Assembly (NCBI GenBank): GCA_027886175.1
Contig: JAJNNQ010000127.1
Coordinates: forward strand, 1-64,000
DNA length: 64,000 bases
Direction of reading: 5' to 3'
From: Phylloscopus collybita
Taxonomy: Eukaryota > Chordata > Aves > Passeriformes > Phylloscopidae
The position numbers and the translations under genes were made by a program. This document shows positions 1 to 10,700 of the stretch, piece by piece (within the stretch, counting starts at the first letter, position 1; each line of letters starts with the position of its first letter). The notes under the pieces were generated by a model. It had not been told where the DNA came from, searched no databases, and saw only the letters and a program-made list of their open reading frames with translations.

Positions 1-338
1 CTTGTGCGGAGAAGCGAAAGAGAGCCGGGGAAGAACGTGGAAAGCCGAACTCGGTCGCTGCAAGCGGGTGCTGGCGAACAGCTTCTGGTCACCTTGTAGA
101 AACTCTCCCAGCACAGTGCAGAGTCCCCGTGGCTAGTTCCTTGAAATACCTTTCCTGGCGGCAGCCCAGAGCTGTACTGAGTGCAGAAGGTGTCAGGCAG
201 TCTCCTCTCGCCGTGTAGGTGCTTCTGTTTTGTGTTTGCAGCGTGCAGAGAAGCCCGCGTGCTTGCTGCTGCTTCCAGCAAGCCAAAACGCTTTTGCAGC
301 CACTTTCCTGCCTTTTCCACAACAGGGTCACTGTTTAG

Positions 339-348
339 CTGAATACAG
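339..348 (+). repeat. 498-bp sat1 length variant (first of eleven copies)
   Basis: Most units read ctgatttacag here, while this one reads ctgaatacag, one base shorter. The same variant starts at 339, 3831, 6824, 7322, 12810, 16302, 20293, 23785, 29772, 33264 and 38752, always in the forward array. The intervals correspond to 7, 6, 1, 11, 7, 8, 7, 12, 7 and 11 units, so the 7-unit spacing of exactly 3,492 bp recurs four times. The variant is therefore a useful marker of higher-order copies. It is absent from the reversed array. It also has a side effect: 498 is divisible by three, so a reverse-strand open frame is not broken between such units. Confidence 0.95.
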
Positions 349-902
349 TTGCCTCTGCGTAGAGCAGCTAGAGGAGCAGCTCTGCCGGCTTTCCTGTGCT
401 TCTGCATAGCAGAGCTGTCAAGAACGAGAAGCTGCGTTTTGCCGAGAAAGCAGCGCTTCGCGGAACCACAGCCAGCGGTGTCTTGGGTACAGCCGCAGCT
501 TGTGCGGAGAAGCGAAAGAGAGCCGGGGAAGAACGTGGAAAGCCGAACTCGGTCGCTGCAAGCGGGTGCTGGCGAACAGCTTCTGGTCACCTTGTAGAAA
601 CTCTCCCAGCACAGTGCAGAGTCCCCGTGGCTAGTTCCTTGAAATACCTTTCCTGGCAGAAGCCCAGAGCTGTACTGAGTGCAGCAGGTGTCAGGCAGTC
701 TCCTCTCGCCGTGTAGGTGCTTCTGTTTTGTGTTTCCAGCGTGCAGAGAAGCCCGCGTGCTTGCTGCTGCTTCCAGCAAGCCAAAACGCTTTTGCAGCCA
801 CTTTCCTGCCTTTTCCACAACAGGATCACTGTCTAGCTGATTTACAGTTGCCTCTGCGTACAGCAGCTAGAGGAGCAGCTCTGCCGGCTTTCCTGTGCTT
901 CT

Positions 903-1401
903 GCATAGCAGAGCTGTCAAGAACGAGAAGCTGCGTTTTGCCGAGAAAGCAGCGCTTCGCGGAACCACAGCCAGCGGCGTCTTCGGTCCAGCCGCAGCTT
1001 GTGCGGAGAAGCGAAAGAGAGCCGGGGAAGAACGTGGAAAGCCGAACTCGGTCGCTGCAAGCGGGTGCTGGCGAACAGCTTCTGGTCACCTTGTAGAAAC
1101 TCTCCCAGCACAGTGCAGAGTCCCCGTGGCTAGTTCCTTGAAATACCTTTCCTGGCAGCAGCCCAGAGCTGTACTGAGTGCAGCAGGTGTCAGGCCGTCT
1201 CCTCTCGCCGTGTAGGTGCTTCTGTTTTGTGTTTGCAGCGTGCAGAGAAGCCCGCGTGCTTGCTGCTGCTTCCAGCAAGCCAAAACGCTTTTGCAGCCAC
1301 TTTCCTGCCTTTTCCACAACAGGATCACTGTCTAGCTGATTTACAGTTGCCTCTGCGTAGAGCAGCTAGAGGAGCAGCTCTGCCGGCTTTCCTGTGCTTC
1401 T
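903..1401 (+). repeat. Reference sat1 monomer (499 bp) with internal landmarks
   Basis: This unit is taken from the landmark gcatagcagag to the next one. Reading forward, it holds a CpG-dense segment with a small GCTTC-type hairpin site, the stretch with the variable cttgggtacag site, a ctagttccttgaaatacc segment, and a pyrimidine/G tract ending in tgtttgcag. A GCTTGCTG dyad follows, then the ctgatttacag site where the only length variant occurs, and finally a 9-bp dyad that straddles the unit boundary. About 27 CpG dinucleotides are present by my count. No poly-A tail, long terminal repeat or target-site duplication suggests a transposon origin. Confidence 0.93.
1258..1280. repeat. 8-bp perfect dyad in every sat1 unit (example copy)
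   Basis: GCTTGCTG at 1258-1265 and its exact reverse complement CAGCAAGC at 1273-1280 flank a 7-base loop. The element recurs in essentially every unit, for example at 261-283. It could extrude a short hairpin in single-stranded DNA. Dyad symmetry is known to be enriched in some centromeric satellites that lack CENP-B boxes; whether that applies here is inference. Confidence 0.85.
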
Positions 1402-1415
1402 GCATAGCAGAGCTG
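1375..1415. repeat. 9-bp perfect inverted repeat in sat1 units (example copy)
   Basis: CAGCTCTGC at 1375-1383 pairs with GCAGAGCTG at 1407-1415, leaving a 23-base loop. The same pair is at 377-385 and 409-417 and in nearly all other units. Single-copy changes in the right arm region occur near 38320 (gcagagcag in place of gcatagcag) and near 56545 (gcaatgcag in the reversed array). Confidence 0.82.
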
Positions 1416-1422
1416 TCAAGAA

Positions 1423-1572
1423 CGAGAAGCTGCGTTTTGCCGAGAAAGCAGCGCTTCGCGGAAGCACAGCCAGCGGCGTCTTGGGTACAGCCGCAGCTTG
1501 TGCGGAGAAGCGAAAGAGAGCCGGGGAAGAACGTGGAAAGCCGAACTCGGTCGCTGCAAGCGGGTGCTGGCG
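1423..1572. other. CpG-dense segment of the sat1 unit (example copy)
   Basis: I count 18 CpG dinucleotides in these 150 bp and about 27 in the whole unit, far above the usual vertebrate background. The segment is repeated about 119 times in the window. Several private variants are C-to-T or G-to-A changes at these CpGs, for example 4471, 6541, 19215, 22943, 25653 and 51422. That is the signature of deamination of methylated CpG in the germ line. Confidence 0.85.
1453..1465. repeat. Small GCTTC/GAAGC hairpin site, polymorphic between units
   Basis: GCTTC at 1453-1457 and GAAGC at 1461-1465 flank the 3-base loop GCG. Most units keep this pairing. A recurrent variant reads gaacc in place of gaagc, for example at about 462-466, 961-965, 41871 and 42370, which breaks one base pair. 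Both forms are inherited as part of larger copied blocks, so nothing here shows selection for the hairpin. Confidence 0.7.
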
Positions 1573-2821
1573 AACAGCTTCTGGTCACCTTGTAGAAACT
1601 CTCCCAGCACAGTGCAGAGTCCCCGTGGCTAGTTCCTTGAAATACCTTTCCTGACAGCAGCCCAGAGCTGTACTGAGTGCAGCAGGTGTCAGGCAGTCTC
1701 CTCTCGCCGTGTAGGTGCTTCTGTTTTGTGTTTGCAGCGTGCAGAGAAGCCCGCGTGCTTGCTGCTGCTTCCAGCAAGCCAAAACGCTTTTGCAGCCACT
1801 TTCCTGCCTTTTCCACAACAGGATCAATGTCTAGCTGATTTACAGTTGCCTCTGCGTAGAGCAGCTAGAGGAGCAGCTCTGCCGGCTTTCCTGTGCTTCT
1901 GCATAGCAGAGCTGTCAAGAACGAGAAGCTGCGTTTTGCCGAGAAAGCAGCGCTTCGCGGAACCACAGCCAGCGGCGTCTTCGGTCCAGCCGCAGCTTGT
2001 GCGGAGAAGCGAAAGAGAGCCGGGGAAGAACGTGGAAAGCCGAACTCGGTCGCTGCAAGCGGGTGCTGGCGAACAGCTTCTGGTCACCTTGTAGAAACTC
2101 TCCCAGCACAGTGCAGAGTCCCCGTGGCTAGTTCCTTGAAATACCTTTCCTGGCAGCAGCCCAGAGCTGTACTGAGTGCAGCAGGTGTCAGGCCGTCTCC
2201 TCTCGCCGTGTAGGTGCTTCTGTTTTGTGTTTGCAGCGTGCAGAGAAGCCCGCGTGCTTGCTGCTGCTTCCAGCAAGCCAAAACGCTTTTGCAGCCACTT
2301 TCCTGCCTTTTCCACAACAGGATCACTGTCTAGCTGATTTACAGTTGCCTCTGCGTAGAGCAGCTAGAGGAGCAGCTCTGCCGGCTTTCCTGTGCTTCTG
2401 CATAGCAGAGCTGTCAAGAACGAGAAGCTGCGTTTTGCCGAGAAAGCAGCGCTTCGCGGAAGCACAGCCAGCGGCGTCTTGGGTACAGCCGCAGCTTGTG
2501 CGGAGAAGCGAAAGAGAGCCGGGGAAGAACGTGGAAAGCCGAACTCGGTCGCTGCAAGCGGGTGCTGGCGAACAGCTTCTGGTCACCTTGTAGAAACTCT
2601 CCCAGCACAGTGCAGAGTCCCCGTGGCTAGTTCCTTGAAATACCTTTCCTGACAGCAGCCCAGAGCTGTACTGAGTGCAGCAGGTGTCAGGCAGTCTCCT
2701 CTCGCCGTGTAGGTGCTTCTGTTTTGTGTTTGCAGCGTGCAGAGAAGCCCGCGTGCTTGCTGCTGCTTCCAGCAAGCCAAAACGCTTTTGCAGCCACTTT
2801 CCTGCCTTTTCCACAACAGGA

Positions 2822-5800
2822 TCAATGTCTAGCTGATTTACAGTTGCCTCTGCGTAGAGCAGCTAGAGGAGCAGCTCTGCCGGCTTTCCTGTGCTTCTGC
2901 ATAGCAGAGCTGTCAAGAACGAGAAGCTGCGTTTTGCCGAGAAAGCAGCGCTTCGCGGAAGCACAGCCAGCGGCGTCTTGGGTACAGCCGCAGCTTGTGC
3001 GGAGAAGCGAAAGAGAGCCGGGGAAGAACGTGGAAAGCCGAACTCGGTCGCTGCAAGCGGGTGCTGGCGAACAGCTTCTGGTCACCTTGTAGAAACTGTC
3101 CCAGCACAGTGCAGAGTCCCCGTGGCTAGTTCCTTGAAATACCTTTCCTGGCAGCAGCCCAGAGCTGTACTGAGTGCAGCAGGTGTCAGGCAGTCTCCTC
3201 TCGCCGTGTAGGTGCTTCTGTTTTGTGTTTGCAGCGTGCAGAGAAGCCCGCGTGCTTGCTGCTGCTTCCAGCAAGCCAAAACGCTTTTGCAGCCACTTTC
3301 CTGCCTTTTCCACAACAGGATCACTGTCTAGCTGATTTACAGTTGCCTCTGCGTAGAGCAGCTAGAGGAGCAGCTCTGCCGGCTTTCCTGTGCTTCTGCA
3401 TAGCAGAGCTGTCAAGAACGAGAAGCTGCGTTTTGCCGAGAAAGCAGCGCTTCGCGGAAGCACAGCCAGCGGCGTCTTGGGTACAGCCGCAGCTTGTGCG
3501 GAGAAGCGAAAGAGAGCCGGGGAAGAACGTGGAAAGCCGAACTCGGTCGCTGCAAGCGGGTGCTGGCGAACAGCTTCTGGTCACCTTGTAGAAACTGTCC
3601 CAGCACAGTGCAGAGTCCCCGTGGCTAGTTCCTTGAAATACCTTTCCTGGCAGCAGCCCAGAGCTGTACTGAGTGCAGCAGGTGTCAGGCAGTCTCCTCT
3701 CGCCGTGTAGGTGCTTCTGTTTTGTGTTTGCAGCGTGCAGAGAAGCCCGCGTGCTTGCTGCTGCTTCCAGCAAGCCAAAACGCTTTTGCAGCCACTTTCC
3801 TGCCTTTTCCACAACAGGATCACTGTCTAGCTGAATACAGTTGCCTCTGCGTAGAGCAGCTAGAGGAGCAGCTCTGCCGGCTTTCCTGTGCTTCTGCATA
3901 GCAGAGCTGTCAAGAACGAGAAGCTGCGTTTTGCCGAGAAAGCAGCGCTTCGCGGAAGCACAGCCAGCGGCGTCTTGGGTACAGCCGCAGCTTGTGCGGA
4001 GAAGCGAAAGAGAGCCGGGGAAGAACGTGGAAAGCCGAACTCGGTCGCTGCAAGCGGGTGCTGGCGAACAGCTTCTGGTCACCTTGTAGAAACTGTCCCA
4101 GCACAGTGCAGAGTCCCCGTGGCTAGTTCCTTGAAATACCTTTCCTGGCAGCAGCCCAGAGCTGTACTGAGTGCAGCAGGTGTCAGGCAGTCTCCTCTCG
4201 CCGTGTAGGTGCTTCTGTTTTGTGTTTCCAGCGTGCAGAGAAGCCCGCGTGCTTGCTGCTGCTTCCAGCAAGCCAAAACGCTTTTGCAGCCACTTTCCTG
4301 CCTTTTCCACAACAGGATCACTGTCTAGCTGATTTACAGTTGCCTCGGCGTAGAGCAGCTAGAGGAGCAGCTCTGCCGGCTTTCCTGTGCTTCTGCATAG
4401 CAGAGCTGTCAAGAACGAGAAGCTGCGTTTTGCCGAGAAAGCAGCGCTTCGCGGAAGCACAGCCAGCGGCATCTTGGGTACAGCCGCAGCTTGTGCGGAG
4501 AAGCGAAAGAGAGCCGGGGAAGAACGTGGAAAGCCGAACTCGGTCGCTGCAAGCGGGTGCTGGCGAACAGCTTCTGGTCACCTTGTAGAAACTCTCCCAG
4601 CACAGTGCAGAGTCCCCGTGGCTAGTTCCTTGAAATACCTTTCCTGGCAGCAGCCCAGAGCTGTACTGAGTGCAGCAGGTGTCAGGCAGTCTCCTCTCGC
4701 CGTGTAGGTGCTTCTGTTTTGTGTTTGCAGCGTGCAGAGAAGCCCGCGTGCTTGCTGCTGCTTCCAGCAAGCCAAAACGCTTTTGCAGCCACTTTCCTGC
4801 CTTTTCCACAACAGGATCACTGTCTAGCTGATTTACAGTTGCCTCTGCGTAGAGCAGCTAGAGGAGCAGCTCTGCCGGCTTTCCTGTGCTTCTGCATAGC
4901 AGAGCTGTCAAGAACGAGAAGCTGCGTTTTGCCGAGAAAGCAGCGCTTCGCGGAAGCACAGCCAGCGGCGTCTTGGGTACAGCCGCAGCTTGTGCGGAGA
5001 AGCGAAAGAGAGCCGGGGAAGAACGTGGAAAGCCGAACTCGGTCGCTGCAAGCGGGTGCTGGCGAACAGCTTCTGGTCACCTTGTAGAAACTCTCCCAGC
5101 ACAGTGCAGAGTCCCCGTGGCTAGTTCCTTGAAATACCTTTCCTGGCAGCAGCCCAGAGCTGTACTGAGTGCAGCAGGTGTCAGGCAGTCTCCTCTCGCC
5201 GTGTAGGTGCTTCTGTTTTGTGTTTGCAGCGTGCAGAGAAGCCCGCGTGCTTGCTGCTGCTTCCAGCAAGCCAAAACGCTTTTGCAGCCACTTTCCTGCC
5301 TTTTCCACAACAGGATCACTGTCTAGCTGATTTACAGTTGCCTCTGCGTAGAGCAGCTAGAGGAGCAGCTCTGCCGGCTTTCCTGTGCTTCTGCATAGCA
5401 GAGCTGTCAAGAACGAGAAGCTGCGTTTTGCCGAGAAAGCAGCGCTTCGCGGAAGCACAGCCAGCGGCGTCTTGGGTACAGCCGCAGCTTGTGCGGAGAA
5501 GCGAAAGAGAGCCGGGGAAGAACGTGGAAAGCCGAACTCGGTCGCTGCAAGCGGGTGCTGGCGAACAGCTTCTGGTCACCTTGTAGAAACTCTCCCAGCA
5601 CAGTGCAGAGTCCCCGTGGCTAGTTCCTTGAAATACCTTTCCTGGCAGCAGCCCAGAGCTGTACTGAGTGCAGCAGGTGTCAGGCAGTCTCCTCTCGCCG
5701 TGTAGGTGCTTCTGTTTTGTGTTTGCAGCGTGCAGAGAAGCCCGCGTGCTTGCTGCTGCTTCCAGCAAGCCAAAACGCTTTTGCAGCCACTTTCCTGCCT

Positions 5801-8800
5801 TTTCCACAACAGGATCAATGTCTAGCTGATTTACAGTTGCCTCTGCGTAGAGCAGCTAGAGGAGCAGCTCTGCCGGCTTTCCTGTGCTTCTGCATAGCAG
5901 AGCTGTCAAGAACGAGAAGCTGCGTTTTGCCGAGAAAGCAGCGCTTCGCGGAAGCACAGCCAGCGGCATCTTGGGTACAGCCGCAGCTTGTGCGGAGAAG
6001 CGAAAGAGAGCCGGGGAAGAACGTGGAAAGCCGAACTCGGTCGCTGCAAGCGGGTGCTGGCGAACAGCTTCTGGTCACCTTGTAGAAACTGTCCCAGCAC
6101 AGTGCAGAGTCCCCGTGGCTAGTTCCTTGAAATACCTTTCCTGGCAGCAGCCCAGAGCTGTACTGAGTGCAGCAGGTGTCAGGCAGTCTCCTCTCGCCGT
6201 GTAGGTGCTTCTGTTTTGTGTTTGCAGCGTGCAGAGAAGCCCGCGTGCTTGCTGCTGCTTCCAGCAAGCCAAAACGCTTTTGCAGCCACTTTCCTGCCTT
6301 TTCCACAACAGGATCACTGTCTAGCTGATTTACAGTTGCCTCTGCGTAGAGCAGCTAGAGGAGCAGCTCTGCCGGCTTTCCTGTGCTTCTGCATAGCAGA
6401 GCTGTCAAGAACGAGAAGCTGCGTTTTGCCGAGAAAGCAGCGCTTCGCGGAAGCACAGCCAGCGGCGTCTTGGGTACAGCCGCAGCTTGTGCGGAGAAGC
6501 GAAAGAGAGCCGGGGAAGAACGTGGAAAGCCGAACTCGGTTGCTGCAAGCGGGTGCTGGCGAACAGCTTCTGGTCACCTTGTAGAAACTGTCCCAGCACA
6601 GTGCAGAGTCCCCGTGGCTAGTTCCTTGAAATACCTTTCCTGGCAGCAGCCCAGAGCTGTACTGAGTGCAGCAGGTGTCAGGCAGTCTCCTCTCGCCGTG
6701 TAGGTGCTTCTGTTTTGTGTTTGCAGCGTGCAGAGAAGCCCGCGTGCTTGCTGCTGCTTCCAGCAAGCCAAAACGCTTTTGCAGCCACTTTCCTGCCTTT
6801 TCCACAACAGGATCACTGTCTAGCTGAATACAGTTGCCTCTGCGTAGAGCAGCTAGAGGAGCAGCTCTGCCGGCTTTCCTGTGCTTCTGCATAGCAGAGC
6901 TGTCAAGAACGAGAAGCTGCGTTTTGCCGAGAAAGCAGCGCTTCGCGGAAGCACAGCCAGCGGCGTCTTGGGTACAGCCGCAGCTTGTGCGGGGAAGCGA
7001 AAGAGAGCCGGGGAAGAACGTGGAAAGCCGAACTCGGTCGCTGCAAGCGGGTGCTGGCGAACAGCTTCTGGTCACCTTGTAGAAACTGTCCCAGCACAGT
7101 GCAGAGTCCCCGTGGCTAGTTCCTTGAAATACCTTTCCTGGCAGCAGCCCAGAGCTGTACTGAGTGCAGCAGGTGTCAGGCAGTCTCCTCTCGCCGTGTA
7201 GGTGCTTCTGTTTTGTGTTTGCAGCGTGCAGAGAAGCCCGCGTGCTTGCTGCTGCTTCCAGCAAGCCAAAACGCTTTTGCAGCCACTTTCCTGCCTTTTC
7301 CACAACAGGATCACTGTCTAGCTGAATACAGTTGCCTCTGCGTAGAGCAGCTAGAGGAGCAGCTCTGCCGGCTTTCCTGTGCTTCTGCATAGCAGAGCTG
7401 TCAAGAACGAGAAGCTGCGTTTTGCCGAGTAAGCAGCGCTTCGCGGAACCACAGCCAGCGGCGTCTTGGGTACAGCCGCAGCTTGTGCGGAGAAGCGAAA
7501 GAGAGCCGGGGAAGAACGTGGAAAGCCGAACTCGGTCGCTGCAAGCGGGTGCTGGCGAACAGCTTCTGGTCACCTTGTAGAAACTCTCCCAGCACAGTGC
7601 AGAGTCCCCGTGGCTAGTTCCTTGAAATACCTTTCCTGACAGCAGCCCAGAGCTGTACTGAGTGCAGCAGGTGTCAGGCAGTCTCCTCTCGCCGTGTAGG
7701 TGCTTCTGTTTTGTGTTTGCAGCGTGCAGAGAAGCCCGCGTGCTTGCTGCTGCTTCCAGCAAGCCAAAACGCTTTTGCAGCCACTTTCCTGCCTTTTCCA
7801 CAACAGGATCACTGTCTAGCTGATTTACAGTTGCCTCGGCGTAGAGCAGCTAGAGGAGCAGCTCTGCCGGCTTTCCTGTGCTTCTGCATAGCAGAGCTGT
7901 CAAGAACGAGAAGCTGCGTTTTGCCGAGAAAGCAGCGCTTCGCGGAAGCACAGCCAGCGGCGTCTTCGGTACAGCCGCAGCTTGTGCGGAGAAGCGAAAG
8001 AGAGCCGGGGAAGAACGTGGAAAGCCGAACTCGGTCGCTGCAAGCGGGTGCTGGCGAACAGCTTCTGGTCACCTTGTAGAAACTCTCCCAGCACAGTGCA
8101 GAGTCCCCGTGGCTAGTTCCTTGAAATACCTTTCCTGGCAGCAGCCCAGAGCTGTACTGAGTGCAGCAGGTGTCAGGCAGTCTCCTCTCGCCGTGTAGGT
8201 GCTTCTGTTTTGTGTTTGCAGCGTGCAGAGAAGCCCGCGTGCTTGCTGCTGCTTCCAGCAAGCCAAAACGCTTTTGCAGCCACTTTCCTGCCTTTTCCAC
8301 AACAGGATCATCGTCTAGCTGATTTACAGTTGCCTCTGCGTAGAGCAGCTAGAGGAGCAGCTCTGCCGGCTTTCCTGTGCTTCTGCATAGCAGAGCTGTC
8401 AAGAACGAGAAGCTGCGTTTTGCCGAGAAAGCAGCGCTTCGCGGAAGCACAGCCAGCGGCATCTTGGGTACAGCCGCAGCTTGTGCGGAGAAGCGAAAGA
8501 GAGCCGGGGAAGAACGTGGAAAGCCGAACTCGGTCGCTGCAAGCGGGTGCTGGCGAACAGCTTCTGGTCACCTTGTAGAAACTCTCCCAGCACAGTGCAG
8601 AGTCCCCGTGGCTAGTTCCTTGAAATACCTTTCCTGGCAGCAGCCCAGAGCTGTACTGAGTGCAGCAGGTGTCAGGCAGTCTCCTCTCGCCGTGTAGGTG
8701 CTTCTGTTTTGTGTTTGCAGCGTGCAGAGAAGCCCGCGTGCTTGCTGCTGCTTCCAGCAAGCCAAAACGCTTTTGCAGCCACTTTCCTGCCTTTTCCACA

Positions 8801-10700
8801 ACAGGATCACTGTCTAGCTGATTTACAGTTGCCTCGGCGTAGAGCAGCTAGAGGAGCAGCTCTGCCGGCTTTCCTGTGCTTCTGCATAGCAGAGCTGTCA
8901 AGAACGAGAAGCTGCGTTTTGCCGAGAAAGCAGCGCTTCGCGGAACCACAGCCAGCGGCGTCTTCGGTCCAGCCGCAGCTTGTGCGGAGAAGCGAAAGAG
9001 AGCCGGGGAAGAACGTGGAAAGCCGAACTCGGTCGCTGCAAGCGGGTGCTGGCGAACAGCTTCTGGTCACCTTGTAGAAACTCTCCCAGCACAGTGCAGA
9101 GTCCCCGTGGCTAGTTCCTTGAAATACCTTTCCTGGCAGCAGCCCAGAGCTGTACTGAGTGCAGCAGGTGTCAGGCAGTCTCCTCTCGCCGTGTAGGTGC
9201 TTCTGTTTTGTGTTTGCAGCGTGCAGAGAAGCCCGCGTGCTTGCTGCTGCTTCCAGCAAGCCAAAACGCTTTTGCAGCCACTTTCCTGCCTTTTCCACAA
9301 CAGGATCACTGTCTAGCTGATTTACAGTTGCCTCTGCGTAGAGCAGCTAGAGGAGCAGCTCTGCCGGCTTTCCTGTGCTTCTGCATAGCAGAGCTGTCAA
9401 GAACGAGAAGCTGCGTTTTGCCGAGAAAGCAGCGCTTCGCGGAAGCACAGCCAGCGGCGTCTTCGGTCCAGCCGCAGCTTGTGCGGAGAAGCGAAAGAGA
9501 GCCGGGGAAGAACGTGGAAAGCCGAACTCGGTCGCTGCAAGCGGGTGCTGGCGAACAGCTTCTGGTCACCTTGTAGAAACTCTCCCAGCACAGTGCAGAG
9601 TCCCCGTGGCTAGTTCCTTGAAATACATTTCCTGACAGCAGCCCAGAGCTGTACTGAGTGCAGCTGGTGTCAGGCAGTCTCCTCTCGCCGTGTAGGTGCT
9701 TCTGTTTTGTGTTTGCAGCGTGCAGAGAAGCCCGCGTGCTTGCTGCTGCTTCCAGCAAGCCAATACGCTTTTGCAGCCACTTTCCTGCCTTTTCCACAAC
9801 AGGATCAATGTCTAGCTGATTTACAGTTGCCTCTGCGTAGAGCAGCTAGAGGAGCAGCTCTGCCGGCTTTCCTGTGCTTCTGCATAGCAGAGCTGTCAAG
9901 AACGAGAAGCTGCGTTTTGCCGAGAACGCAGCGCTTCGCGGAAGCACAGCCAGCGGCGTCTTGGGTACAGCCGCAGCTTGTGCGGAGAAGCGAAAGAGAG
10001 CCGGGGAAGAACGTGGAAAGCCGAACTCGGTCGCTGCAAGCGGGTGCTGGCGAACAGCTTCTGGTCACCTTGTAGAAACTGTCCCAGCACAGTGCAGAGT
10101 CCCCGTGGCTAGTTCCTTGAAATACCTTTCCTGGCAGCAGCCCAGAGCTGTATTGAGTGCAGCAGGTGTCAGGCAGTCTCCTCTCGCCGTGTAGGTGCTT
10201 CTGTTTTGTGTTTGCAGCGTGCAGAGAAGCCCGCGTGCTTGCTGCTGCTTCCAGCAAGCCAAAACGCTTTTGCAGCCACTTTCCTGCCTTTTCCACAACA
10301 GGATCACTGTCTAGCTGATTTACAGTTGCCTCTGCGTAGAGCAGCTAGAGGAGCAGCTCTGCCGGCTTTCCTGTGCTTCTGCATAGCAGAGCTGTCAAGA
10401 ACGAGAAGCTGCGTTTTGCCGAGAAAGCAGCGCTTCGCGGAAGCACAGCCAGCGGCGTCTTGGGTACAGCCGCAGCTTGTGCGGAGAAGCGAAAGAGAGC
10501 CGGGGAAGAACGTGGAAAGCCGAACTCGGTCGCTGCAAGCGGGTGCTGGCGAACAGCTTCTGGTCACCTTGTAGAAACTCTCCCAGCACAGTGCAGAGTC
10601 CCCGTGGCTAGTTCCTTGAAATACCTTTCCTGGCAGAAGCCCAGAGCTGTACTGAGTGCAGCAGGTGTCAGGCAGTCTCCTCTCGCCGTGTAGGTGCTTC
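2822..10700 (+). repeat. Superstructure copy 1 (about 18-19 units)
   Basis: Rare markers in this block recur about 9.0-9.5 kb downstream in the same order. The double-unit reverse frame at 3321-4310 matches 12300-13289 (offset 8,979). The unit with tttccagcg plus ggcatc starting near 4220 matches 13199 (8,979). The T at 6541 matches 16019 (9,478). The ggatcatcg at about 8305 matches 17285 (8,980). The unit at about 9208 matches 18687 (9,479). The offset shifts by one unit several times, which indicates insertion or loss of single units after the block was copied. The outer limits are approximate. Confidence 0.75.
6314..7801 (-). other. Longest open frame in sat1 (495 codons across three units); not regarded as a gene
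   Basis: Each sat1 unit has a reverse-strand frame of about 163 codons that starts in ATGGAAAAGGCAGG-like context when the next unit shifts frame. Here two consecutive 498-bp variants (6824 and 7322) keep the frame, so the same 166-residue segment is read three times. The translation is rich in Cys, Ser, Arg and Ala, and I recognise no domain in it. Forward frames of 122, 106 and 82-86 codons and reverse frames of 80 and 64 codons overlap it. Unit-to-unit substitutions change amino acids freely (for example Glu/Asp, Trp/Cys, Pro/Ser and Gln/Glu), which does not suggest coding constraint. Confidence 0.85.

Noticed and set aside
1..340. Array edge at the left of the window
   Set aside because: The first unit has a few private changes (near 160, 187, 326 and 335), but the window begins in mid-unit and the array evidently continues, so this is not a border.
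960..980. CENP-B box in the cttcggtccagccgcag subtype
   Set aside because: It matches TTCG, the central A and CG, but the last two core positions read CA where GG is required. With two core mismatches I cannot call it a CENP-B box; no better match was seen on either strand of sat1 or in sat2.
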